Source: Caldifarciminota bacterium (GTDB lineage Bacteria; WOR-3; Hydrothermia; WGAB01). Taken from it: DNA of 6,690 bases. The DNA is taken from the NCBI GenBank assembly GCA_015489295.1, contig WGAB01000074.1:1-6690 (forward strand). Direction: 5' to 3'. Position numbers and translations under genes: made by a program. Positions 1 through 5,960 of the stretch are shown here, in pieces (the stretch's first letter is position 1; the number at the start of each line of letters is the position of its first letter). Below the pieces are notes generated by a model. The model saw nothing but the letters and a program-made list of their open reading frames with translations. It ran no database searches and was not told where the DNA came from.

Positions 1-1
1 C

Positions 2-1303
2 CAGGAGGGGCAGGCCCCGGGCCATGTCCACGAGCACGGCCTCCCGGGCCGAGTCGGGCACCGCTGGCGGCACCGAAATCCCCAGGCGGCGCAGGGTATC
101 CATCAGGCCCGGCGAAGGCTTAAGCCGTGCCCGCAGCCGGAGCAGGGCCTCGCGCGGCACGAACCGGGGGCCGGGCCGCAGGGTTTCCGCTGTTTGGATC
201 ACCTGCAGGGCCAGGGGCGCGAGCCCCAGGGAGTCCAGGGCCCGGGCCAGGTCGTACCCCTGGGCGCGGTCGGTGGGCCGGCGGAGGAACAGGGCCGCGG
301 CCTCGGCAAACCGCCCCAGGTTCCGCAGGGCCTCCAGGCGGAGCCGGGTGGGGGCCAGGGTTTCATCCAGTACGGCCGAATCGGGCAGATCGGCGGTTTC
401 CAGGGAATCCAGCAGGGCCAGGGCCCGGGAATCCCGGCCGAGCACCAGCAATACCCGGGCGCGCACCAGGGGGGTCTCAAGATAGGGCAGCAGGTCTTCC
501 AGCCGGGCCCGGAGCCCGATGGCCATCCAGGCCCGTGCCTTGAGATCGGCCAGGCCGGGCAGGGTATCGGGGTCTTCGGCCAGGGTTTGGGCGGCGCCCT
601 CGGCATCATCCAGGGCCAGAAGCAGCCGGGCCTTCAGGCGGCGCAGGGCGCGGCTGTTGGGCTCGCGCAGCTGCGCCAGGGCCTCCAGGGTATCGCCGGG
701 CAGGGCCATGCGGGCCAGCAGCAGCCGGGCGTCGGGGTTCTGGGCGTGGCGGCGGAGCAGGAGCCGGGCCAGAGCGGTATCCCGGGACGCCAGGAGCCCG
801 GCCAGCTGGATCTGGGCTTTCACCCGGAGCGTTTCGTAATCCGCGGCCAGGGTGCGCCAGGCGGTTTGGGCCAGGGCCGGAGGCCCGTCGGCGGCGATCT
901 CGAGGAGCCAGACTTGCCGGTCCTCCAGGGTGGGCACCCGGCGGGCCAGGAGCAGCCGGTACCGCAGGAAAACCTCGCTGGTGTCTTCGGCGAGCAGGGG
1001 TTTCAGCAGGGATGCGAGGTCGGGCAGGCCGGGGGAGCGGAGCAGGGTTTCCAGGGTGCGCAGGGCCTGTTTCCGGGCGGTGCCCTGCAGGGTGTACCGC
1101 AGCAGGCCGATGCGGGCGCGCTGAGCCCAGTAGGTGTGGGGGTACCGTTGCAGCACGAGGCGGTACAAATCGGCCGCCACCTCAGCCTGGGAGGTTTGGG
1201 CCAGGGAATCGGCGAGGTGCAGGAGTTCCTCCTGGGCCCGGGCGGAAGTGGCGAGGCCCAGGAACAGCCCAAAAATCACGAAAAGCCAGGATTTTCGCCG
1301 CAT
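2..1303 (-). CDS. Exported TPR-like alpha-helical repeat protein, 3' end outside window
   Basis: The reading frame is open without a stop from the ATG at 1303-1301 to the left edge, giving 434 residues of an incomplete protein. Residues 1-23 form a clear Sec signal peptide: positively charged start (MRRK), a hydrophobic core (LFVIFGLFLGLA) and an ARA/Q cleavage site after residue 23, so the mature protein is predicted to be periplasmic or surface-attached. The rest is rich in Leu, Ala and Arg and reads as repeated helix pairs. Residues 39-72 resemble a TPR unit (AADLYRLVLQRYP, then AQRARIGLL), and similar units recur, for example around 320-345 (LEALRNLGRFAEAAALFL). TPR solenoids usually scaffold protein assemblies, often in envelope complexes; the partner here is unknown. 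It is divergent from bfr with 76 bases between starts. There is no Shine-Dalgarno sequence before the ATG; a strong promoter ends 7 bases upstream. The frame and signal peptide are well supported; the function is not. Confidence 0.85.
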   Translation of the reverse strand, partial: MRRKSWLFVIFGLFLGLATSARAQEELLHLADSLAQTSQAEVAADLYRLVLQRYPHTYWAQRARIGLLRYTLQGTARKQALRTLETLLRSPGLPDLASLLKPLLAEDTSEVFLRYRLLLARRVPTLEDRQVWLLEIAADGPPALAQTAWRTLAADYETLRVKAQIQLAGLLASRDTALARLLLRRHAQNPDARLLLARMALPGDTLEALAQLREPNSRALRRLKARLLLALDDAEGAAQTLAEDPDTLPGLADLKARAWMAIGLRARLEDLLPYLETPLVRARVLLVLGRDSRALALLDSLETADLPDSAVLDETLAPTRLRLEALRNLGRFAEAAALFLRRPTDRAQGYDLARALDSLGLAPLALQVIQTAETLRPGPRFVPREALLRLRARLKPSPGLMDTLRRLGISVPPAVPDSAREAVLVDMARGLPLL

Positions 1304-1339
1304 GTGCTGGATTTTAGACGGCCCCTTCGGGGGTGTCAA
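1304..1339 (-). promoter_or_regulatory. Sigma70-type promoter of the repeat-protein gene
   Basis: Read on the minus strand, a perfect -35 TTGACA (1339-1334) is followed by a 17-base spacer and a -10 TAAAAT (1316-1311). Only 7 bases separate the -10 from the ATG, so transcription is predicted to start at or next to the A of the start codon. The match is 11 of 12 to consensus with optimal spacing, in one of the few AT-containing stretches here. Confidence 0.75.
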
Positions 1340-1347
1340 CGAAGGGC
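1322..1347. repeat. Inverted repeat between the divergent repeat-protein and bfr genes
   Basis: CCCTTCG at 1323-1329 pairs with CGAAGGG at 1340-1346 (7 bp, 10-base loop). The left arm also forms a short hairpin, CCCC-TTC-GGGG, at 1322-1332. The repeat covers the -35 box and part of the spacer of the minus-strand promoter and lies upstream of bfr, so it could be an operator seen by both genes. It does not resemble a Fur box. Such short GC repeats can arise by chance in GC-rich DNA. Confidence 0.35.
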
Positions 1348-1348
1348 G

Positions 1349-1372
1349 TAACATTTACCGTGCAACAGGAGG
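1349..1372 (+). promoter_or_regulatory. Weak candidate -10 and strong ribosome site of bfr
   Basis: AGGAGG at 1367-1372 sits 7 bases before the bfr ATG and fixes that start. A possible -10, TAACAT, lies at 1349-1354, but nothing resembling TTGACA sits 16-18 bases upstream (TTCGGG at 1326-1331 is the nearest). The bfr promoter is therefore weak, activator-dependent or uses another sigma factor. The ribosome site is secure; the promoter is not. Confidence 0.5.
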
Positions 1373-1379
1373 CAGTGCC

Positions 1380-1847
1380 ATGAAGGGCAGCGAAAAGGTC
1401 ATTGAGAGCCTGAACGCGTTGCTGATGGACGAGTTGACGGCCGTGCACCAGTACATTCTGCACGCCGAAATGTGCGAGGACTGGGGCTACGAGAAGCTGG
1501 CCGAGGCCGTGCGGCAGCGGGCCCTGGACGAGATGAAGCATGTGGACCGGCTGATCGAGCGCATCCTTTTCCTGGAGGGGCAGCCGCTGGTGGGTCAGTT
1601 GCGAGGCGTGCGTATCGGCCGCACGGTGGTCGAGCAGCTCCGAAATGATCTGGAGAGCGAGCGGGAAGCCGTGGCCGCGTACAACCGGGTTATCACCCAG
1701 GCGGCCGAAGAAGGGGACCACGGCACCAAGGCCCTGCTGGAAGAGATCCTGGCCGACGAGGAGCGGCACGTGGACTGGCTGGAAACCCAGTTGAACGTGA
1801 TCGAGGAGGTGGGTCTGGAGAACTACCTGGCCAGTGGAAACCTTTGA
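1380..1847 (+). CDS. bfr: Bacterioferritin (haem-containing iron-storage ferritin)
   Basis: This 155-residue protein (family usually about 155-160) is a four-helix-bundle ferritin. Bacterioferritins form 24-subunit cytoplasmic shells that oxidise Fe(II) at a di-iron ferroxidase centre and store the ferric mineral. All ferroxidase ligands are present at exactly the E. coli Bfr positions: Glu18, Tyr25, Glu51, His54, Glu94, Glu127 and His130. Met52, the axial haem ligand between subunit pairs, is also present in the motif DEMKH, which separates it from non-haem ferritins and rubrerythrins. Other signatures are the RILFLEGQP stretch (residues 61-69) and the DWLETQL helix end (132-138). The start is the ATG at 1380, 7 bases after AGGAGG; the same frame is open further upstream, but that runs through the promoter and the neighbouring gene. 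No bacterioferritin-associated ferredoxin gene is adjacent. It is divergent from the exported repeat protein and convergent with the barrel gene. Confidence 0.95.
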   Translation: MKGSEKVIESLNALLMDELTAVHQYILHAEMCEDWGYEKLAEAVRQRALDEMKHVDRLIERILFLEGQPLVGQLRGVRIGRTVVEQLRNDLESEREAVAAYNRVITQAAEEGDHGTKALLEEILADEERHVDWLETQLNVIEEVGLENYLASGNL

Positions 1848-1866
1848 GGTTTTGAGGGGAACAGGG

Positions 1867-1902
1867 CTTTTGGGGCGGGCCCTGCAGGGCCCGCCCCAAA
1901 AG
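1867..1902. terminator. 36-base perfect palindrome between convergent genes, probable bidirectional terminator
   Basis: Two 18-base arms are exactly complementary around the centre 1884/1885 (TG|CA), starting CTTTTGGGGCGGGCC. It lies 19 bases after the bfr stop and 13 bases before the stop of the barrel gene, the usual place for a shared terminator. It lacks the normal U-tract on both strands: the T run is in the 5' arm and the 3' arm ends AAAAG. Function as a terminator is inferred from position and stem strength; it could instead protect mRNA 3' ends or block convergent transcription. Confidence 0.6.
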
Positions 1903-1915
1903 GAAAGCGAAGCCC

Positions 1916-2716
1916 TTAGAAGAACTTGTAGGTCAGGCCCAGGGCCAGGTTCTCGCGGATCTGGGCCCGGTCAATGACGTCCTTGTCGTACACCAGTTCC
2001 GCGTACACGCTGAGTTGCACAAACTTGGCCAGCGACACGCTCAGGGTGTGTTTCCAGTCCACATCCGGCGCTTTCCAGCGGTCATCGGCGGGATCCGCCT
2101 GGGAGTTGTACAGGGCCTTGAACACCCGCAGTTCGCCTTCGTACCGGATCCGCTCGGAGATCACCCGCGTGCCCCACAGCACGGTTTCCAGGCCGCCTTC
2201 CACCGGGGCCGCGGCATCGGAGGCCCGATCCGTCACCTCCCGGAAGGCCACACCCAGCCGGCCGTTCATTTCGGCCGTTTCGGTTTTGACAAAGGTGCGG
2301 GCCAGGCCAGTGCCCTCGGTCCAGGTAATGGGGTTCAGGTACAGGCTATGGGCCTCATCCCGGAACTGGCTCAGAAGCCGAAACGACAGGTAGGGGTCCA
2401 CCAGCCAGCCCAGGGTAAACCGGAGCACCGACTCGTTGTCCACCAGGTCTGAGGACTTCTGGGGCGGGCTCCATTCGTCGGTGGCTGGATCCTGCTGATA
2501 GGTTTGCCCGTACTGCAGTTTGGTGGTATTGGTGAACAGCACCCGGTCGGTCAGCGGCCGCTCAGCCAGGGCGTTGAGCACCGCGGTCCAGGTAACCGAG
2601 CTTACCTCGGTCCCGCTCCAGGCCTCGTTGTAGTAGTTTTGCGTCACCTGCAGGCCGGCATCCACCGAGAGGTTCCAGCCGGTGCCGATCAGGACGAAAA
2701 CCAGCACGTTCCACAT
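1916..2716 (-). CDS. Predicted outer-membrane beta-barrel protein, DUF3078-like
   Basis: The protein has 266 residues. Residues 1-20 form a hydrophobic export signal ([19 protein letters not shown]) with a likely cut after Ala20; unusually, the n-region carries no Lys or Arg. The mature part alternates polar and hydrophobic residues as in amphipathic strands, is rich in Tyr, Trp and Thr, and ends in Phe (GLTYKFF), a hallmark of barrels inserted by the BAM machinery. The central segment (about 43-120), with [16 protein letters not shown] and [13 protein letters not shown], fits the pattern I know from DUF3078; this is a recollection, not a search. Start choice: AAGGAGG lies 7 bases upstream of the ATG at 2716-2714, and the longer frame starting at 2824 would add a hydrophilic stretch before the signal. 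It is divergent from metK and convergent with bfr. The role is unknown; a small porin or structural barrel is possible. Confidence 0.75.
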   Translation of the reverse strand: MWNVLVFVLIGTGWNLSVDAGLQVTQNYYNEAWSGTEVSSVTWTAVLNALAERPLTDRVLFTNTTKLQYGQTYQQDPATDEWSPPQKSSDLVDNESVLRFTLGWLVDPYLSFRLLSQFRDEAHSLYLNPITWTEGTGLARTFVKTETAEMNGRLGVAFREVTDRASDAAAPVEGGLETVLWGTRVISERIRYEGELRVFKALYNSQADPADDRWKAPDVDWKHTLSVSLAKFVQLSVYAELVYDKDVIDRAQIRENLALGLTYKFF

Positions 2717-2723
2717 CGTTCTG

Positions 2724-2730
2724 CCTCCTT
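2724..2730 (-). promoter_or_regulatory. Ribosome binding site fixing the barrel-gene start
   Basis: AAGGAGG on the minus strand, 7 bases before the ATG at 2716-2714. It selects the start that places the hydrophobic signal peptide at the N-terminus over the 36-residue-longer alternative at 2824. Confidence 0.8.
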
Positions 2731-2745
2731 GTTGATGGGAACCCG

Positions 2746-2774
2746 TTGAATTGCAAAAGGGCCAAGAGTATAAT
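2746..2774 (+). promoter_or_regulatory. Promoter of the metK-gltX-Nudix-like operon
   Basis: TTGAAT (-35, 2746-2751), a 17-base spacer and a perfect TATAAT (-10, 2769-2774). Transcription is predicted to start near 2781, leaving a leader of about 25 bases before the TTG start at 2806. That is too short for a SAM riboswitch or attenuator, so no leader-based control of metK is expected. On the opposite strand TATACT (2772-2767) overlaps this -10 and may serve the barrel gene. Confidence 0.8.
2767..2772 (-). promoter_or_regulatory. Possible -10 element for the barrel gene, overlapping the metK -10
   Basis: On the minus strand the sequence reads TATACT, 5 of 6 to consensus. No good -35 lies 16-18 bases upstream (TCCCGA at 17). 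An alternative is TTGCCA (2779-2774) as a -35, but its matching -10 (TGCAAT) is poor. The barrel gene therefore has no confidently assigned promoter, although this 89-base gap must contain it unless it starts inside metK. Confidence 0.3.
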
Positions 2775-2791
2775 GGCAACCCACTTTCTTC

Positions 2792-2797
2792 GGGAGG
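2792..2797 (+). promoter_or_regulatory. Ribosome binding site fixing the TTG start of metK
   Basis: GGGAGG with 8 bases to the TTG at 2806. The only in-frame ATG nearby (2773) begins inside the TATAAT -10 box, upstream of the predicted transcript start, so it cannot be used from this promoter. Confidence 0.8.
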
Positions 2798-2805
2798 CAT
2801 CAACC

Positions 2806-3960
2806 TTGAAAAACACCCAGGCACAGCGTTTGTTTACCTCGGAATCCGTTACCGAAGGGCATCCCGACAAGATCTGCGATCAGGTGTCGGATGCCATTCT
2901 GGACGCGGTGCTGGCCGACGACCCCCAGGGCCGCGTGGCCGTGGAGGCCCTCACCACCCGGGGGCTCGTGATCGTGGCCGGCGAGATGAGCACCCGCACC
3001 TATGTGGACATCCCCGAAGTGGTGCGTGAGGTGGTGCGCGAGGTGGGCTACACCCGGCCGGAATACGGGTTTGAGTACTCTTCGCTGGCGGTCCTGACCT
3101 CCATCCAGGAGCAGAGCCCGGACATTTACCGGGGCGTGAAGGTGGGCGGCGCCGGCGACCAGGGCATGATGTTCGGCTTCGCCGTGGACGAAACCCCGGA
3201 ACTCATGCCCATGCCCATCATGCTGGCCCACCGCCTCGTGCGTCGGCTCGCCTGGGTGCGCAAGAACCAGGTGCTCACCTATCTCCGGCCCGACGGCAAG
3301 TCGCAGGTGACCGTGGCCTACGAAAACGACCGGCCGGTGCGGGTGGATACTGTAGTGATCAGCGCCCAGCACTGCCCGGATGTCCACATGGACGACCTGC
3401 GGCAGGACATCATTGAACAGGTGATCAAGCCCGTGATCCCCGAGGGCCTGATGGACCGCGACACCCGGATCTTCATCAACCCCACGGGCCGGTTCGTGAT
3501 CGGCGGCCCCGTGGGCGATACCGGGGTCACCGGCCGCAAGATCATGGTGGACTCCTACGGCGGCTACGCCCGCCACGGCGGCGGCTGCTTCTCCGGCAAA
3601 GACCCCACCAAGGTGGACCGGTCGGCCGCCTACATGGCCCGGTACATTGCCAAGAATCTCGTCAAGGCCGGCGTGGCCCGCAAGGTGGAGGTGCAGCTGG
3701 CCTATGCCATCGGTGTGCAGCAGCCTGTGGCCATCTATGTGGACACCTTTGGCACCTCGGAGGTGCCCGAAAGCCGCATCGTGGAGGCCATCCGCAAGCG
3801 CTACGACCTCTCGCCCTGGGGCATCATCAAACATCTGAACCTGCAGCGGCCGGTGTATCGCCGCACCGCCGCCTACGGCCACTTCGGCCGCGAGGAAGAC
3901 GGCTTCACCTGGGAACTCACGGATACCGCCCGCGACCTTCGGGAGTTGATCTATGGCTGA
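2806..3960 (+). CDS. metK: S-adenosylmethionine synthetase (methionine adenosyltransferase)
   Basis: MetK makes S-adenosylmethionine from methionine and ATP, releasing phosphate and pyrophosphate; it acts in the cytoplasm, usually as a homotetramer, and supplies the cell's methyl donor. With the TTG start at 2806 the protein has 384 residues, the length of the E. coli enzyme. Signatures in order: GHPDK (18-22, with His19 and Asp21 of the ATP site), GAGDQG (115-120), RPDGKSQV with Lys165, GDTGVTGRK (Asp238, Arg244, Lys245), and the glycine loop [12 protein letters not shown] (Lys265, Lys269). From residue 118 on, catalytic residues fall at E. coli numbers. One oddity is Cys261 in the loop (GGGCFSGKD), where family members I recall have Ala. 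It is first in an operon; its stop overlaps the gltX start by 8 bases (ATGGCTGA), suggesting translational coupling. Identification is firm; the start rests on the ribosome site, promoter position and length. Confidence 0.96.
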   Translation: MKNTQAQRLFTSESVTEGHPDKICDQVSDAILDAVLADDPQGRVAVEALTTRGLVIVAGEMSTRTYVDIPEVVREVVREVGYTRPEYGFEYSSLAVLTSIQEQSPDIYRGVKVGGAGDQGMMFGFAVDETPELMPMPIMLAHRLVRRLAWVRKNQVLTYLRPDGKSQVTVAYENDRPVRVDTVVISAQHCPDVHMDDLRQDIIEQVIKPVIPEGLMDRDTRIFINPTGRFVIGGPVGDTGVTGRKIMVDSYGGYARHGGGCFSGKDPTKVDRSAAYMARYIAKNLVKAGVARKVEVQLAYAIGVQQPVAIYVDTFGTSEVPESRIVEAIRKRYDLSPWGIIKHLNLQRPVYRRTAAYGHFGREEDGFTWELTDTARDLRELIYG

Positions 3961-5425
3961 CCTCGGCCCGGTCCGCGTGCGCTTTGCGCCCTCGCCCACG
4001 GGCTACCTGCATGTGGGCGGCGCCCGCACGGCCCTGTACAACTTCCTGTTCGCCCGGAAGCACGGCGGCCAGTTTCTCCTCCGCATTGAGGACACCGACC
4101 GCACCCGCTATGTGCCCGATTCGGTGCAGGACATCATGGAAAGCCTGCGCTGGCTCGGCATTGAGTGGGACGAGGGGCCGGACAAGGGCGGCCCGGTGGG
4201 GCCCTATGTGCAATCGGAACGGGTGGAGATCTACCGGAAACTCGCCCATCAACTCCTGGAAACCGGCCATGCGTACCGGTGCTTCTGCACCCCGGAACGG
4301 CTCCAGCAACTGAGGGAACTGCAGCGCAAAATGGGCCTGCGCACCGGCTACGACCGCCGGTGCCGGAACCTGTCGCCCGAGGACATTGAGAAGAACCTGG
4401 CCGAAGGCAAACCCTATGTGATCCGCCTCAAGGTGCCCCTGGAGGGCGAAACCGTGTTCCAGGACTACCTCCGGGGCGAAATCCGGTACGACAACCGCGA
4501 ACTGGAAGACATCATCCTGCTCAAGTCCGACGGCTTCCCCACCTATCACCTGGCCAATGTCATCGACGACCACCTGATGCAGATCACCCATGTGCTCCGG
4601 GCCGACGAGTGGATTCCGTCCACGCCGTACCATGTGCTCCTCTATCGGGCCTTCGGCTGGGAGCCGCCGGTGTTCGCCCATCTGCCCGTGATCCTTTCGC
4701 CCGACGGCAAGGGCAAACTCTCCAAGCGGCACGGTGCTACGGCCGTGCGGGAATTTCGGGACCAGGGCTATCTGCCCGAGGCCCTGGTGAACTTCCTGGC
4801 CCTCTTAGGCTGGTCGCCGGGTGACGACCGCGAGATCCTGAGCCTGGACGAGATGATCCAGGCCTTTGACCTGAAGCGCGTGGGCAAGCGCGGCGCCGTG
4901 TTTGATTACCAGAAACTCCAGTGGATGAACGGCGAGTACATCCGCCGGCTTCCGCCCGAGGAGCTGTACCGGCGCGCGTTGCCCTTTATGGAGCGCGCAG
5001 GCCTGGTAAAGACTCCGGAAGACCGGGAGAAGTTCCGGAAGATCGTGCCCCTCTTGCAGGAACGGGTGAAGACCCTGGGCGAATTCCCCTATGCCGCCGA
5101 ATACTTCTTCCGCGAGGTGGAAACCTACGACGAGAAGGGCCTGAAAAAACACCTCAAGAACCCCGAGATTCTGGACCACCTGGCCGAACTCCGGAACCGG
5201 CTGGCTGCCCTGGAAACCTTTGACAAGGACAGCATTGAGCAAACCCTGCGGGGCCTGGCCCAGGAACTGGGCATCGGCGCCGGCAAACTGATCCATCCCA
5301 CCCGCCTGGCCCTCACCGGCCGCACCTTCGGCCCGGGCCTGTTTGAACTCATGGAGGTGCTGGGCAAGGAAACTTGTATCCGGCGCCTGGACCGGTTCAT
5401 AGAGAAGTTTCGCCATGCATCATGA
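3953..5425 (+). CDS. gltX: Glutamyl-tRNA synthetase (class I)
   Basis: GltX joins glutamate to tRNA(Glu) using ATP in the cytoplasm; in organisms lacking glutaminyl-tRNA synthetase it also mischarges tRNA(Gln) for later amidation. The 490-residue length is normal. The Rossmann domain carries the HIGH-type motif as HVGG (20-23) in [15 protein letters not shown], and RIEDTDR (44-50). The inserted acceptor-binding region has Cys110, Cys112, Tyr133 and Cys137, matching the zinc ligands of the E. coli-type enzyme. The KMSKS motif is KLSKR (255-259). The remaining C-terminal half, from about 330, fits the helical anticodon-binding domains. The ATG at 3953 overlaps the metK stop and is preceded by GGGAG (3941-3945) with 7 bases spacing. 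The 3' end overlaps the next gene by 11 bases. Whether it discriminates tRNA(Glu) from tRNA(Gln) cannot be told from this window. Confidence 0.96.
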   Translation: MADLGPVRVRFAPSPTGYLHVGGARTALYNFLFARKHGGQFLLRIEDTDRTRYVPDSVQDIMESLRWLGIEWDEGPDKGGPVGPYVQSERVEIYRKLAHQLLETGHAYRCFCTPERLQQLRELQRKMGLRTGYDRRCRNLSPEDIEKNLAEGKPYVIRLKVPLEGETVFQDYLRGEIRYDNRELEDIILLKSDGFPTYHLANVIDDHLMQITHVLRADEWIPSTPYHVLLYRAFGWEPPVFAHLPVILSPDGKGKLSKRHGATAVREFRDQGYLPEALVNFLALLGWSPGDDREILSLDEMIQAFDLKRVGKRGAVFDYQKLQWMNGEYIRRLPPEELYRRALPFMERAGLVKTPEDREKFRKIVPLLQERVKTLGEFPYAAEYFFREVETYDEKGLKKHLKNPEILDHLAELRNRLAALETFDKDSIEQTLRGLAQELGIGAGKLIHPTRLALTGRTFGPGLFELMEVLGKETCIRRLDRFIEKFRHAS

Positions 5426-5828
5426 ACGCTTTGTGGCCGTGATCCCGGTAAAGCGGAAGGGCAACCAGCTGCTCTTCTTCCTCCGCAAGTTTCGGGACTA
5501 CTGGGGGTTCCCCAAGGCCCAGGTGCGGTACCAGGATGTGCTGGAAAACGCCGCGGTTTCGCTGATGACCCACACCTTTCAGGTGAAGAACCCGGTGATC
5601 CACCCGGACTTCCGTGAAACCCTCACCTTTTCCTATTCCCAGAAGGGCGATCCCGTGCTGCGGGAGGAGGTGTACTTCCTGTGCCATCTGGCCACCTCGC
5701 CTCGGGTGAAGCTCCGGGAGCGCCATGGCTGGTTCACCCTGGGGGAGGCCCGAACCCTGATTCGTCACGAGAACCTCAAGGACCTTCTCGAGCGGGCCCA
5801 CCGCTTCCTGCAGTCCACTCTGCTGTAA
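5415..5828 (+). CDS. Nudix-fold-like small protein with degenerate Nudix box
   Basis: This 137-residue protein has the layout of a short Nudix (Ap4A-hydrolase-like) domain: a first strand FVAVIPVKR (6-14), strand LLFFLRK (19-25), the turn DYWGFPK (28-34) that normally runs into the Nudix box, a strand REEVYFLCHL (83-92), a WFTLGEA segment (106-112), and a final helix KDLLERAHRFL (122-132). The residues after WGFPK (35-57) align without gaps to a Nudix box, but the conserved Gly, Glu, Arg and the EE pair are replaced (Ala35, Asp41, Ser49, then Leu50, His53 and Thr54). Metal-dependent pyrophosphatase activity is therefore unlikely, and a binding or regulatory role is inferred. The start ATG lies 10 bases before the end of the gltX stop codon, with a weak AGAGAAG 7 bases upstream, so translation probably depends on ribosomes finishing gltX. 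The family assignment is by eye. Confidence 0.75.
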   Translation: MHHERFVAVIPVKRKGNQLLFFLRKFRDYWGFPKAQVRYQDVLENAAVSLMTHTFQVKNPVIHPDFRETLTFSYSQKGDPVLREEVYFLCHLATSPRVKLRERHGWFTLGEARTLIRHENLKDLLERAHRFLQSTLL

Positions 5829-5841
5829 CTGTCCCGTTGGC

Positions 5842-5874
5842 CCGGCAGGATCCCTTGGACGGAGCCCCTGCCGG
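5842..5874 (+). terminator. Weak hairpin after the metK operon
   Basis: CCGGCAGG (5842-5849) and CCTGCCGG (5867-5874) form an 8-bp stem with a 17-base loop, starting 13 bases after the stop of the Nudix-like gene. No T-run follows, so it is not a classic intrinsic terminator. It is the best candidate for the operon end because a new promoter follows at 5899. Confidence 0.4.
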
Positions 5875-5898
5875 CGTTCCGAAACGATACACTTCCGG

Positions 5899-5927
5899 TT
5901 GAAGGGGGCCTGGCATGCAGTTATACT
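5899..5927 (+). promoter_or_regulatory. Promoter of the hydroxyacyl-CoA dehydrogenase gene
   Basis: TTGAAG (-35, 5899-5904), a 17-base spacer and TATACT (-10, 5922-5927). The start is predicted near 5934, giving a leader of about 27 bases that contains GAGGAGG (5947-5953), 7 bases before the ATG. This indicates transcription separate from the metK operon. No operator palindrome is obvious. Confidence 0.7.
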
Positions 5928-5960
5928 AAGCCCGATGACCGCAACCGAGGAGGTTTCCCC

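Noticed and set aside
194..1351. Long plus-strand open frame (385 codons) opposite the repeat protein
   Set aside because: It is the antisense shadow of the minus-strand gene. Its product is Gly/Gln-rich and low in complexity, with no ribosome site, whereas the minus strand gives a signal peptide, TPR-like helices and a promoter.
1134..1379. Longer bfr start adding 82 residues
   Set aside because: The extension runs antisense through the repeat-protein gene and its promoter. The AGGAGG and exact bacterioferritin length support the ATG at 1380.
2775..2805. SAM riboswitch upstream of metK
   Set aside because: The predicted leader is about 25 bases, and no riboswitch-like stem arrangement is visible.
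2717..2824. Longer start of the barrel protein adding 36 residues
   Set aside because: It would put a hydrophilic segment before the signal peptide, and part of it lies upstream of the likely promoter region and inside metK. The strong ribosome site favours 2716.
2800..3999. Long minus-strand open frame (399 codons) across metK
   Set aside because: Shadow of the strongly biased GC-rich codons of metK; the product is His/Gly/Ala-rich without recognisable domains.
3917..4732. Minus-strand open frame (271 codons) across gltX
   Set aside because: Antisense shadow of a firmly identified gltX, with no promoter or ribosome site.
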